Shown here one piece after another: positions 44,722 to 53,298 of a DNA stretch of 64,000 bases. Below the pieces are notes generated by a model, which was given only the letters and a program-made list of their open reading frames with translations, made no database searches and was not told the DNA's origin. How positions within the stretch are numbered: the first letter of the stretch is position 1; each line of letters begins with the position of its first letter. The position numbers and the translations under genes are program-made. This DNA is from Thauera propionica (GTDB lineage: Bacteria; Pseudomonadota; Gammaproteobacteria; Burkholderiales; Rhodocyclaceae), in contig NZ_NOIH01000013.1 of assembly GCF_002245655.1 (NCBI RefSeq), forward strand, positions 62,001 to 126,000, in the 5' to 3' direction.

Positions 44722-46011
44722 TCACGCTTTCACGGGTGGCAGATCTTCCCAAGACGTCGTGTAAGCCGGGGAGAGATGGCCACGCCGCATCTGCCAAGCC
44801 CTCTCGACCCCCTCGGCGCTGACCCGCACGGTCCCCCGGCCCCATCGCGCGTTGATCTGATCCATCGCACTCATCAACGCCGCCGACCGCTCCAACTCAG
44901 GCCCGACACCGAAAAGCGTGCCCTGCCGCTGCTCAAAAGGCTTCAGCTCGGTCAGCATGACGCCCGCCTTCTGGTATGCATACCCCGGCCGGAAAATACT
45001 CTCCAGCAGTTTCACAGCAAAGCCAACGAGCGCCCTCGTGTCAGCTGTAGGCTCCGGCAGCGGCGCCATCACCGACCGCTGGTACTGCGGTTCCCTTGGC
45101 TTAAACGGGTTGGTACGGATATGCACCTGGACGGCACCGGCTAGGCAGTCCTGAGCCCGCAACTTCTCCGCGGCCTTGGCGATGTAACTCGCCACCGCCT
45201 CACGTAGCTCATCGAGTGCATACACGTACTGCCCAAAAGACCGGCTCGACATGATCTGCTGCTTCGCCGGCACCACTTCCTCGAGTTCCAAACACGAGTC
45301 ACCTCGCAGTTCCCGCACCGTGCGCTCCAGCACCACCGAGAACCTGCTGCGAATCGTCTCAGCATCCGCATCCCGCAGGCCTCGGACCGTCTCAATCCCC
45401 ATCTCCCGCAGTCGCTCGGAGAGCCGGCGGCCGACACCCCAGACCTCCTCGACCGGAATGGCCTCGAACAGCTCATTTAACTCCCGCTCCGACATCACCG
45501 TGAAATCGCAGACCCCATCCCGCCCGGCTAGCCCCTTCTTCGCGCAGAAATTTGCGAGCTTTGCGAGCGTCTTCGATGGCCCAATACCAACGCACACCGC
45601 CAATCCCAGCCACCGCGCCACACGTCTCCGAATCTCCGCACCGTAGCCCTGCAACCCGTCCTCGCTCAGCCCAGCATATCCGGTGAGGTCGAGAAAACTC
45701 TCGTCGATCGAGTAGACTTCGAGATTCGCCGAGAACTGCCCGAGCACCTCCACCACCCTGTTGCTCATGTCAGCGTACAGGGCGTAATTCGACGAGAACG
45801 CGACGATACGCTCCCGCCGCGCCCACTCGCGCAGCTGATGCCACGGAGCCCCCATTGGCACCCCGAGCGCCTTCGCTTCGGCTGAGCGCGCGACTACGCA
45901 TCCATCGTTATTCGAGAGCACGACCACCGGCTTGCCTGCGAGCCGAGGATCAAAAAGCTTCTCGCAGCTCGCATAGAAATTGTTGCAGTCAACGAGGGCG
46001 AAAACGGGCAT
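44722..46011 (-). CDS. umuC: DNA polymerase V catalytic subunit
   Basis: Predicted 429-residue Y-family polymerase, close to the usual 422. It starts MPVFALVDCNNFYASCEKLF with the first metal ligands; the catalytic acidic pair is in YSIDESFLDLTG, and the thumb (GIGPSKTLAKLANFCAKKG) and little-finger domains are present. With UmuD' it copies past DNA lesions with low fidelity. The ATG at 46011 lies 38 bases after the umuD stop, so both are expressed from the LexA-controlled promoter upstream. Encoded on accessory DNA, as in many plasmids and integrative elements. Confidence 0.95.
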   Translation of the reverse strand: MPVFALVDCNNFYASCEKLFDPRLAGKPVVVLSNNDGCVVARSAEAKALGVPMGAPWHQLREWARRERIVAFSSNYALYADMSNRVVEVLGQFSANLEVYSIDESFLDLTGYAGLSEDGLQGYGAEIRRRVARWLGLAVCVGIGPSKTLAKLANFCAKKGLAGRDGVCDFTVMSERELNELFEAIPVEEVWGVGRRLSERLREMGIETVRGLRDADAETIRSRFSVVLERTVRELRGDSCLELEEVVPAKQQIMSSRSFGQYVYALDELREAVASYIAKAAEKLRAQDCLAGAVQVHIRTNPFKPREPQYQRSVMAPLPEPTADTRALVGFAVKLLESIFRPGYAYQKAGVMLTELKPFEQRQGTLFGVGPELERSAALMSAMDQINARWGRGTVRVSAEGVERAWQMRRGHLSPAYTTSWEDLPPVKA

Positions 46012-46049
46012 GCAAGGGTCTACTGGACGGATTGCGGCTGGGACAGCGG

Positions 46050-46595
46050 TCACAGGAGACGCTTGAACTTGCCGACCACGACGCCCCACACGACCATCTC
46101 CATCTCGCCGGTGACATGGATCGGCGGGTAGGCCGGATTCTCGGCGATGAGAGCCACACATCCGCCTCGCTTGTAGAGGCGCTTCACCAGCCGCTCTCCA
46201 TCGACAAAGGCCACGACGATGTGTCCGTGCTGAGGCTCGACGCTCTTGTCGACGACCAGGATGTCGCCGTCGAAAATTTCCGCGCCTTGCATTGAGTCGC
46301 CTTGGACAGGGAAAAAGAAAGTTGAGACCGCATTGCGGACCAGGTAGCCGTTGATATCGAGCCGCTTGTCTTCGTAGTCGGCCGCCGGCGACGGAAAGCC
46401 AGCTGACACCTTGGCCACGCCGAGTGGGATGGCAACCACCTCCGCGGCGGGGTCCGGCCACTTAAGGTCAGGGAAGTCTTCGGGCTGTGGGAGTGCTCTC
46501 GAGCTAGGGGGCAACGCGACAACCGCACCTCGTTGCACTGCCGCGTGGCTCAGAATAGGTTGGTTCTTGAATGACGGCATGTCTTGGGGTTTCAT
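46050..46595 (-). CDS. umuD: UmuD/LexA-family self-cleaving polymerase V subunit
   Basis: Predicted 181-residue protein. The cleavage site lies in SAGFPSPAADYED (Ala-Gly), the catalytic Ser in VQGDSMQGAEI and the Lys in ERLVKRLYKRG. RecA-stimulated cleavage gives UmuD', which activates UmuC. The N-terminal arm before the cleavage site is about 30 residues longer than in E. coli. Two starts are possible, 46595 and 46580; the first lies only three bases from the LexA box, and neither has a clear ribosome site. Confidence 0.9.
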   Translation of the reverse strand: MKPQDMPSFKNQPILSHAAVQRGAVVALPPSSRALPQPEDFPDLKWPDPAAEVVAIPLGVAKVSAGFPSPAADYEDKRLDINGYLVRNAVSTFFFPVQGDSMQGAEIFDGDILVVDKSVEPQHGHIVVAFVDGERLVKRLYKRGGCVALIAENPAYPPIHVTGEMEMVVWGVVVGKFKRLL

Positions 46596-46597
46596 TG

Positions 46598-46613
46598 CTG
46601 TATTTTCATACAG
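46598..46613. promoter_or_regulatory. LexA (SOS) box of umuDC
   Basis: CTGTATTTTCATACAG matches the CTG-N10-CAG SOS consensus with an A/T-rich centre. It lies immediately upstream of the umuD start. A further half-site, TTATATACAG, is near 46678, between umuD and yedK. Confidence 0.85.
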
Positions 46614-46816
46614 CCATAAGACCGGAGCAAGGCCACAGGATCTTGAGAAAGTATGGTCGCGCCCCTCCGCGACGTCGGTTATATACAGCCGGTTCAAGCA
46701 CCCAACTCACTGCCACTTGCACTTGCGGACCAGTTGCTCGCGAGGAAGACTACGTCACGCAGAACGCTCCTCTGCAGCACCGCTTGCGAGACTTTTCACA
46801 GCACCGGAGGTAGACC

Positions 46817-47208
46817 GTGTGCGGCCGCTACGCCCTCTACGCCCCAGCCTCCCGCGTGAAAGACCACTTCGAGGCCAGCACCGGCGAGTTCCCTGATGAC
46901 CTCTCACCGCGATACAACGCCGCCCCGATGCAGTGGCTCTCAGTTGTCCGACAGCGCCAAACCGGCGAGCGCGTCGTCCATCTGCTCCGGTGGGGCCTCG
47001 TGCCATCCTGGTCCCGCGACGAGTCGATTGCGACCAAACTGATCAATGCCCGGGGAGAAACTCTGGCGGAGAAGCCATCCTTCCGCGCGGCGTATAAGTC
47101 GCGCCGGTGCATCGTGCCGGCCTCGGGGTTTTACGATTGGAAGCGGGAAGGCAAAAAAATGCAGCCCTACTTCATCCACCCGCCTGCCGGGGAACTCTTC
47201 GGTTTCGC
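46817..47208 (+). pseudogene. yedK: 5' part of yedK (HMCES-type SOS-associated protein), split by insertion
   Basis: The frame starts at GTG with GGAGG upstream and encodes the catalytic Cys2 (MCGRYALY), the NARGET block and SGFYDWK, where most relatives have Glu in place of this Asp. At 47208 the 2,028-base hipBA cassette interrupts it. Joining 46817-47208 to 49245-49533 restores one 226-residue frame (GFAGLWERW across the junction). HMCES proteins crosslink to abasic sites in single-stranded DNA. The left piece alone lacks the active-site His, so the gene is inactive at present. Confidence 0.9.
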
Positions 47209-47236
47209 GGGTGTTACTACGCATATGACCCATTCC
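47209..47236 (+). repeat. Left terminal inverted repeat of the hipBA cassette
   Basis: Twenty-eight bases, starting GGGTGTTACTACG and ending ATGACCCATTCC, identical to the reverse complement of 49209-49236. Similarity stops abruptly after base 28. Confidence 0.93.
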
Positions 47237-47444
47237 ATTTACTTTCAATGGGTTGCGGTTTTACTTCAGCAAGGTTTGCAAAATAACCTGGCGCCCCCAA
47301 AAAATGCATATGGGGTCAGGTCAGTGAATCCTTGGTTGTCTCCCGATTCCTGGTTGGCGTTGCTGCAGGTGCATCACCAGTTCCTGCATCGGTGAACGCG
47401 AGCTCCATATCCTGCGCCCACAGGGCAGACCCGTTGAAACTCGG

Positions 47445-48668
47445 CTAGCTCATCCGAGACAGGTTGGCTGAGATGGCTGCCTGCACATGCCGCCGGGTGT
47501 TCCTGCGAACGGGGTACTCGTGAATGACTTTTGCGAACTGTACTGCGCTCTCGGCTACGCGGTCGATGATAGCTGACGCGGTGCCCAAAGGCACACCGCT
47601 AGCCTTGGCCAACTTCAACAGCTCGGGCCGCCCAGGGGAGCGACCTTCGCCTTCGACGGCCATCTGGTGCTCACCCCCAGGCCCCTCGCAAAACGTGAGG
47701 TCATAGCCAGGCGCCAATGCCCAACGGCCTTCCTCGGACAGACAATAGGAAAAGTTCTTTGAGTGGTCATCGCGGTTATTGAACACCACGTTGAAGACGC
47801 AGCGCTCAAAAGCCTTGTGCACCTCCCCCTCACTACGGGTCATGAATCGCGTCATCCGGAGCATGGTCTGATAGTCAACGCTTGGGATTTGGTAATTCGC
47901 ATGCAGGGCGCCAGCGAGCGTATGCATGGGCACCCGAAGATTGCCCACTCTGTCAAACCGCTCGATGGCAAAGGCGGCCAGCCCCTTCGCCAGCGGAAAG
48001 TATTGGGTTCGGGGCATATTCAAGCCACTCATGCGCGCCATCTCTGCGTAGGCATGCTCCAGCGCACATACTTCGGCGTGCTCTCCCCGGGCAGGGAACT
48101 TGACTAACCAGTCAGTGCCGGGAGCAGTTTCCAGCGTGCTCAAATGCCCGCTGTCGGGGTCATACCGAACCAGGGCCTTGGGGCGGGCCCCTTGGGGCGA
48201 GCCTCCGACCAGGACAAGTTGATTCAATGCCGATTCGGCCAAATCGTCCACGACATCCCTCACATTCGTCGCAAGGGTCAACAAGTCCACGTCGGCCTGC
48301 TCCAACCCCACTTTCTCCGGTTCAAAAATCAATGCGCCCATGGTGCGGTTTCCCAGAAACGCCAAGCGGTCAAGGGCCGTAATCTGATATGCATCCCGAT
48401 TCCAGTGCTTCTTGAAAAATCGGTCCATCAAGAGCAAGCCCCATCCATCCGGAAGACAGTCTGCAATTAGCCCGGGCAGCCCGTGCTGAAACGCAGGAAA
48501 ATCCCCATAAGCCTCTGGACGCAGCTTGAGATGGCGCGGCGATAGCTCCAAGCCACGCCGCAGCGCGTCCGGGCTGTACTCAAACAGCATCGTGCGTTGA
48601 TGTGCGGCCAGGGTGCCCAGTACCCAGCGCTCGCCCCAGCCGACATAGATGACCAGAAGTTTTTGCAT
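47445..48668 (-). CDS. hipA: HipA-family serine/threonine kinase toxin
   Basis: Predicted 407-residue kinase-like toxin. Visible motifs: the glycine-rich VGGSPQGARPKALV near residue 155, WLVKFPARGE, the catalytic NNRDDHSKNFSY near 295, and APGYDLTFCEG with the metal-binding Asp. HipA of E. coli phosphorylates glutamyl-tRNA synthetase and induces dormancy. It lies 14 bases after hipB and both fill the insertion cassette. All kinase residues are present, so activity is plausible. Confidence 0.92.
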   Translation of the reverse strand: MQKLLVIYVGWGERWVLGTLAAHQRTMLFEYSPDALRRGLELSPRHLKLRPEAYGDFPAFQHGLPGLIADCLPDGWGLLLMDRFFKKHWNRDAYQITALDRLAFLGNRTMGALIFEPEKVGLEQADVDLLTLATNVRDVVDDLAESALNQLVLVGGSPQGARPKALVRYDPDSGHLSTLETAPGTDWLVKFPARGEHAEVCALEHAYAEMARMSGLNMPRTQYFPLAKGLAAFAIERFDRVGNLRVPMHTLAGALHANYQIPSVDYQTMLRMTRFMTRSEGEVHKAFERCVFNVVFNNRDDHSKNFSYCLSEEGRWALAPGYDLTFCEGPGGEHQMAVEGEGRSPGRPELLKLAKASGVPLGTASAIIDRVAESAVQFAKVIHEYPVRRNTRRHVQAAISANLSRMS

Positions 48669-48682
48669 AATGACTCCGCCGG

Positions 48683-49030
48683 TTAGGCTGACGAGATAGG
48701 CTTTGCCGCTTTGCGGCGGCTGGGGGCCCGTTTCCGCGAAGGGGCTGCCACCTGCTCAAGCTGGGCAATCGAGCGGACTTTAAGTACAAACAGATTGGCA
48801 AGCTCATCCACCAAGCCAAGCGCCATAACCACGCGCAAGAAGTTACTCAGCGTCCCCCCTTTGCCGCTTTCCATTCGTCGCAGGGTGGCCAACCCTATAT
48901 TGGCTCGGTCAGCCAGTTCATCTTGGCCCAAGCGCTGACTTAGCCGTTGAGCTCGAAGCCTAGTGCAGAGCTCTTGGCAAATCTCTTCGTCACTGGCCAA
49001 CCCAAAATCAAGCACGATGTGGCTCCTCAT
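48683..49030 (-). CDS. hipB: HipB-like antitoxin (XRE helix-turn-helix)
   Basis: Predicted 115-residue protein. The helix-turn-helix GQDELADRANIGLATLRRME lies near residues 36-55, followed by FLRVVMALGL and a basic, alanine-rich tail (KRAPSRRKAAK). It should bind HipA and repress its own promoter. The start MRSHIVLDFGLA at 49030 is chosen over a longer frame from 49084. The AT-rich 49085-49200 region upstream has AATGAT/ATCATT half-sites that may be the operator, followed by the right terminal repeat. Confidence 0.88.
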   Translation of the reverse strand: MRSHIVLDFGLASDEEICQELCTRLRAQRLSQRLGQDELADRANIGLATLRRMESGKGGTLSNFLRVVMALGLVDELANLFVLKVRSIAQLEQVAAPSRKRAPSRRKAAKPISSA

Positions 49031-49208
49031 GTGATGCGCGATGCCGATGCATGGCGTTGAGCCTGCGTTCAGCTGAGCTCTCAATGCAAAAACTCATAAA
49101 TGATTGGTTGAGTTCAATTATAATGCACAGCATATCATTTTTGATGTGTTTTTATTGAGTATTGTACGATGCGTCGCTAAAAATTGAGCGCCACTCAGGC
49201 CCAACAAG

Positions 49209-49236
49209 GGAATGGGTCATATGCGTAGTAACACCC
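49209..49236 (-). repeat. Right terminal inverted repeat of the hipBA cassette
   Basis: Perfect inverted copy of 47209-47236, ending GTAGTAACACCC. Directly followed by the second target duplication GGTTTCGC. Confidence 0.93.
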
Positions 49237-49244
49237 GGTTTCGC

Positions 49245-49533
49245 AGGGCTGTGGGAGCGATGGACTCCGGCTGATGGGGGCGAGTCGATAGACACGTTCA
49301 CGGTCATAACGACTGATGCGAACGCCATCATGAGACCGCTTCATGATCGGATGCCCGTTATCCTCGCCCCTTCTGACTACGTCACGTGGCTGACGAAAGG
49401 GACTGATCCGGGGTTGCTCACGAGACTCATAGCACCCTGCCCTGAAGGGTTGCTGCAGGTCTACCCCGTGTCTAAAGCTTTGGGAAGCGTTGCCAATGAG
49501 GGACCTGATCTGATCCGGCCCCTTGCCGTCTAG
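49245..49533 (+). pseudogene. yedK: 3' part of yedK, split by insertion
   Basis: Continues the HMCES protein in the phase expected after the first 392 bases: AGLWERWTPADGG, FTVITTDANAIMRPLHDRMPV with the active-site His, and the family C-terminus. An accidental frame begins at 49162 inside the cassette, but it has no proper start. Excision of the cassette would rebuild the gene. Confidence 0.9.
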
Positions 49534-49546
49534 AACCTCACGTCAG

Positions 49547-49571
49547 GTTATCCCCAAACCCTGTGGATAAC
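49547..49571. repeat. Inverted repeat with DnaA-box-like sequence
   Basis: GTTATCC (49547-49553) and GGATAAC (49565-49571) face each other. The right arm includes TGTGGATAA, a perfect DnaA-box complement, and TTATCCCCA is a near match on the left. It may be a terminator-like hairpin after yedK or a DnaA site. Confidence 0.4.
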
Positions 49572-49703
49572 TGTGGGTACTCCTTGGGACCGGCTTCCAC
49601 AAGGCCCTGATCGGAAGACGATTTAGCCGATTGCCTCAAACCCAGGCAAACGAGGCTCGCTGCCGGCGAGCTTGTCCCGCACAAACATCCTGGCCAGGAG
49701 TTG

Positions 49704-50696
49704 ATGTTGGGACAGACCACCGACACGTTAACCATACAAATGACACCACTCATCACAGCCATCACCGGTCGCGCCAAGATCCTCCTTGCCCTCGCCGCGC
49801 TTGGTGGCGCCTTGCCCTGGGTCTCCGCTGCCCTACCGACGAGCACCCTACCCACGCTCGCCTGGCTCATTGATCTTGGCACCCACTTCCAGTGGCTCTA
49901 CCTGATGATCGGCGGAATCTCCCTCGCGTGGCTGCTCGCAAAAAGGACCTACGGCTGGTTGCTCGTCGCACTTGCGGGCGTTGTCGTTAGCGGCTTCGGC
50001 GCTACACCGTCGTCCAGCCAGATAGACACCCGCGCGCTCGCTCCAGGCAACATCAACCATCTGACGATCGTCACCGCCAATCTGAACGTCAGCACGGACG
50101 ACCCTACTCCCCTCCGCGCTTGGCTAGGAGCAATCGATGCCGACGTACTCGTCGTCCAGGAGCTCAACCCAAGAGCCGCAGCTGCAGTCGCCCAGTGGAC
50201 CGACTACCCACACCAAATCCTGCAACCTCGCGAAGATCCTTTCGGTATCGCCATCGTCTCCCGACACCCGCTCGAGTCTTCGGAGCTACTCGAACGCGCC
50301 GGCCACACACCGCAGGTCCACACACAAGTGGTCTGGGGAGATACCCGCTTTGTCGTCTCCGCGGTCCACCCGATGCCACCGATCAGCGCCCAGTACCACC
50401 TGCGGCGCCACGAGCTCTTTGCAGCCGCGGCCCGCTGGGCATCATCTCAATCGCTCCCTGCAATCATCGCCGGCGACTTCAATTCAAGTCCTTGGTCGTC
50501 GGCTATGCAACCGCTGGCTGCAGCAGAGCTTCACCGCGCCACGTCTCTGCAGCCAACCTGGTCGAGCACGCTCCCGGTCATCCCGATCGATCAGATCGTT
50601 GTTTCGAGACACTGGGGGTTGGTAGAAGCGGGTGTAGGACCCGATGTCGGGTCGGACCATCGGCCGGCGTTTGCTCGACTTGCGCTCAGGCAGTAG
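49704..50696 (+). CDS. Membrane-anchored endonuclease/exonuclease/phosphatase-family protein
   Basis: Predicted 330-residue protein. The first about 95 residues hold three hydrophobic helices. The rest is an EEP-fold domain: TANLNVS, VVQELNPRAA with the metal-binding Glu, AIVSRHPLES, IIAGDFNSSPWS with the catalytic Asp-x-Asn, and GSDHRPAFARL with the final Asp-His. The nuclease-type active site is complete; the side of the membrane and the substrate are unknown. CAGGAG lies five bases before the ATG at 49704. Follows the SOS genes but no LexA box is seen. Confidence 0.85.
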   Translation: MLGQTTDTLTIQMTPLITAITGRAKILLALAALGGALPWVSAALPTSTLPTLAWLIDLGTHFQWLYLMIGGISLAWLLAKRTYGWLLVALAGVVVSGFGATPSSSQIDTRALAPGNINHLTIVTANLNVSTDDPTPLRAWLGAIDADVLVVQELNPRAAAAVAQWTDYPHQILQPREDPFGIAIVSRHPLESSELLERAGHTPQVHTQVVWGDTRFVVSAVHPMPPISAQYHLRRHELFAAAARWASSQSLPAIIAGDFNSSPWSSAMQPLAAAELHRATSLQPTWSSTLPVIPIDQIVVSRHWGLVEAGVGPDVGSDHRPAFARLALRQ

Positions 50697-51078
50697 AACG
50701 ACTAGCCGACGCTCACCTCAATCCTCCCAGCTTCTTCGCTCTCTCACTCGAACGGCATGCGGTGTGACTTTTTCCTCATCGAGGAATACCTTTCTTGGCA
50801 TACTCTGCCGATACCCGAGTTGTTTAGCTTATACCATCCAAACTGCATCATTAATACAACTAGCTGATCGTATGATCCAGCGTTGGATGAAATTAGTATG
50901 ATCAACTCCTATGCTAATTTCACTAGTTCAGACGGTAGAGTTTAGACGAAGCTTTAGAATTTTTTAAAGCAGAAAAATAAAAATGTTTCACAGGAAAAAT
51001 GTTCAATTAAAATAATTTATCCAAAACATACCATATAGCCAGTAAGTTTATTTATATAATTTAATCTAGGCATAGTTA
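50697..51078. other. AT-rich non-coding region
   Basis: About 380 bases whose right half is strikingly AT-rich compared with the region (50900-51070). No gene on either strand can be supported. It probably carries the promoter of the lipoprotein gene and marks a join between segments of different origin. Confidence 0.45.
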
Positions 51079-52137
51079 ATGTATAAAACAAAAGCATCTC
51101 CCATATGGGCATCAATTGTTATCACCGGCTTTCTCAGTGGCTGCGTGGCCACATTGCCAACTAATACAAAACCTGAGTTATCGGTAAAGGAGCAAAACAC
51201 AAACCGGGAAGGTTTAGCTTACCAGACGCAACGCAACGTCAATCATTCGGCACCAGAAAATCCCGATAACGGAGGCTGGGAGGTCAGTTTTGAGGATGGC
51301 AGCACGTGCATAGCAAGTGGCTTTAAATTCTATCCTGATGTAAAAACCAGTAATTATTCAAAATATCAAAAAGACCCTTCTTCCTTTGGTAATTTTTTGA
51401 AACACTTCAATGGCAAGGCTTTGTTTGAATGGCCTCAAAGAACACCATTTGAGAGTTTTGTAGAGCTGACATTTGTCGGAATGAGCAAGCTGAAAATGAA
51501 TAGTGGCACGCGGATCTATTCTGCAAAGACTCGCTCAGGGGAAATTTTCCCAGAGGTAAAAGACACCAATGGAACAATGGAATTGTGTCCGTATACTGAG
51601 CAGAGCGGCAGCGTTTGCGTGCAGGCTTCTTATGTAGGCGTACAGTGTGAAAACGGTAACGAACAAATTGTTAGATTTGCGTATTTAGCGAAAGCCCCGC
51701 CAAACGGACGACAGTTTACTTATCTACGTAAGGCAAAGTGGCTCGACGAAACAACTCTTGCGCAGAGACGCGAGGCTTTGGCTTTAGCTCAACAGGCCGC
51801 CGAACGACAGCGTGCGCAACGTGAAAAGATAGCCAACGATCAACGTGAGCAGGCAATTCTTGATGCAAAGCGTAAGCAAGCAGACTTTTTGTCCACCTTA
51901 CGTAATGCGCCACTCAACACGGTGATGTTCTGCACCACAGGCAGTTTGCTCATGACCGCCGGCCAAGTAATCTCTCAAAGCGCTTTTACCTGCGACCTGA
52001 CAGGTTCCCACGTGTTCATCTTGCGAGACGCAATCAAACTTGGTTGGGACGTTGTGTCGGAAACGCGCACGCCGCATAGCACTATGTTGGGAGGGGTAGG
52101 CATGGAGGTGTCGCTTCAGCTTCGCAAGTCACGCTGA
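51079..52137 (+). CDS. Unidentified lipoprotein
   Basis: Predicted 352-residue protein. The N-terminus has a signal segment ending in the lipobox FLSGC near residue 22, so it should be lipid-modified. The middle is a mixed soluble domain, followed by a charged helix rich in Arg, Gln and Ala (about residues 235-275, QRREALALAQQAAERQRAQRE) that may form a coiled coil. Codon use and base composition are far more AT-rich than the chromosome, a clear sign of foreign origin. Family not recognised. Confidence 0.72.
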   Translation: MYKTKASPIWASIVITGFLSGCVATLPTNTKPELSVKEQNTNREGLAYQTQRNVNHSAPENPDNGGWEVSFEDGSTCIASGFKFYPDVKTSNYSKYQKDPSSFGNFLKHFNGKALFEWPQRTPFESFVELTFVGMSKLKMNSGTRIYSAKTRSGEIFPEVKDTNGTMELCPYTEQSGSVCVQASYVGVQCENGNEQIVRFAYLAKAPPNGRQFTYLRKAKWLDETTLAQRREALALAQQAAERQRAQREKIANDQREQAILDAKRKQADFLSTLRNAPLNTVMFCTTGSLLMTAGQVISQSAFTCDLTGSHVFILRDAIKLGWDVVSETRTPHSTMLGGVGMEVSLQLRKSR

Positions 52138-52191
52138 GGCTGGGGAAAACAGTTCGACTGGTCGCAGCGGTACTACTTCACGCGTTCATTA

Positions 52192-52289
52192 GGGTGCCTC
52201 GAAAAGCCCGTTTTACATAAACCCAGTCGATAAAGATCCATGAGTTGCAGCAGGGGTTCGTCTGAAATCTATGGTTTTTCGAGGCACTC
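52192..52289. mobile_element. 98-bp MITE-like element
   Basis: GGGTGCCTCGAAAAGCC (52192-52208) and GGTTTTTCGAGGCACTC (52273-52289) are inverted with 15 of 17 bases matching. The inside is too short for a transposase. It resembles the joined ends of an IS5-type element. I could not see a certain target duplication. Confidence 0.55.
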
Positions 52290-52425
52290 ACTATCATGCC
52301 GCTTGCAAATCTTTTCCAGCCTAGCACACGCTAGTCAACAGGGGACGTAGGGCGCCCAAGCCTCAAAGACACGCTCATTCCTTTCTTGAAACCAGCACCT
52401 GTGCAACAGGCCAATTAGCCCACGC

Positions 52426-52953
52426 TCAACCCGCGCCTCCCGGCTTCTGCGCTCTCGCACTCGTCACGCGGGCTATCTCTTCAATGGCCCGCTCCCTGAC
52501 GGCAGCGAGCATCGTGAAAAGACGAACCACATTCTCTGGAGGCCTGTGGAAATCAGCTGTTTCAGCTTTTTGCCGTTCGTTGGCAGCAAAAATCAAGCGA
52601 CGGGTGGCATTGAGTGTGGCCGTATCGATCTTCGAAAGCATCGCAAGGTGTTGGTTTGCGGGGTCGCCGTGCACCGCGAGAAGAGCGCCGATGTAAGCCT
52701 GCTCCAGCGTAAACAGGCATGGAGGGTGTGTGGACTGCAACGCGTTGGGAGCATGCTGCATCTGCTCAAAGTCACCGCAGACGACCATCTGAATGAGCTT
52801 GACCCGGTCTCCCAGCCACTCTTCCCTGCTTTGCCCGGGGGCTGGTCCTCCGAGGATGGGCTGCTCGCTAGTGGCAGCCGCTGGAGCGTTAGCCGTGCTG
52901 GTTGAACTGGCCGGTGTACCGGAGGGGCGTAGAAAGACGACGTTGTTGGTCAT
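52426..52953 (-). CDS. Unidentified protein of the accessory region
   Basis: Predicted 175-residue soluble protein starting MTNNVVFLRPSGTPAS. The first about 45 residues are low-complexity (Ser, Ala, Thr, Pro); the rest is helical and ends with a basic tail. The ATG at 52953 is preferred over a longer frame because GGGGAGG precedes it. Similar short MTNNVVxLRP-type starts occur on integrative and plasmid hypothetical genes, but I cannot name a family. Confidence 0.6.
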   Translation of the reverse strand: MTNNVVFLRPSGTPASSTSTANAPAAATSEQPILGGPAPGQSREEWLGDRVKLIQMVVCGDFEQMQHAPNALQSTHPPCLFTLEQAYIGALLAVHGDPANQHLAMLSKIDTATLNATRRLIFAANERQKAETADFHRPPENVVRLFTMLAAVRERAIEEIARVTSARAQKPGGAG

Positions 52954-53298
52954 GGTGCCTCCCCAATCAACAGGTCTGAGTTCAGCGCGGCACATGTTCG
53001 CAGACTGCGTGGCACCGCCAGTTTGTCAAAGGTGTCAGTTTTCATCGTACGTCTCCAGTTGTTCGCTGTCGGGTGCTTGGTGCCGATGCAAACCAAAGGT
53101 CAGGGCTGAGAACCCCATCCGCACTACAAGCGAGTACGGTGCCGCGTTTGGCGTTGCCCCAACCAGAGTCCCAAGGCTTGAGAGATTCGGGGCAGCACAC
53201 GAAAGCGTGCTGCCCCGAGCCAATGAAACGAAACGGGTGTGCCGATGCTCAGGCAGGAAGCAGACTCACTGCTCCCCGCCCAGCTAACTCAACACGCA
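52954..53298. other. Non-coding gap with a strong hairpin
   Basis: About 345 bases without a supported gene. CGGGGCAGCAC (53188-53198) and GTGCTGCCCCG (53207-53217) make an 11-bp stem. It lies between two minus-strand genes and may end the upstream transcript. Confidence 0.45.

Larger units (their letters stand above)
47201..49244. mobile_element. Mobile insertion cassette carrying hipBA, no transposase
   Basis: The element proper is 47209-49236 (2,028 bases). Its ends are perfect 28-base inverted repeats beginning GGGTGTTACTACGCATATGA. It is flanked by an 8-base direct duplication GGTTTCGC (47201-47208 and 49237-49244), and deletion of one copy plus the element restores the yedK frame exactly. 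Only hipA and hipB are encoded; I found no transposase or DDE motif in the remaining 350 bases. This is the structure of a mobile insertion cassette moved in trans by a related transposase. Confidence 0.92.

Noticed and set aside
46676-46690. Second LexA box for yedK
   Set aside because: Only the half TTATATACAG is present; the other half lacks CTG at the required distance.
47237-47444. Transposase remnant inside the hipBA cassette
   Set aside because: The 208 bases between the left end and hipA give no frame with DDE or other transposase motifs; a short minus frame (MELAFTDAGTG) is only 31 codons and unrecognised.
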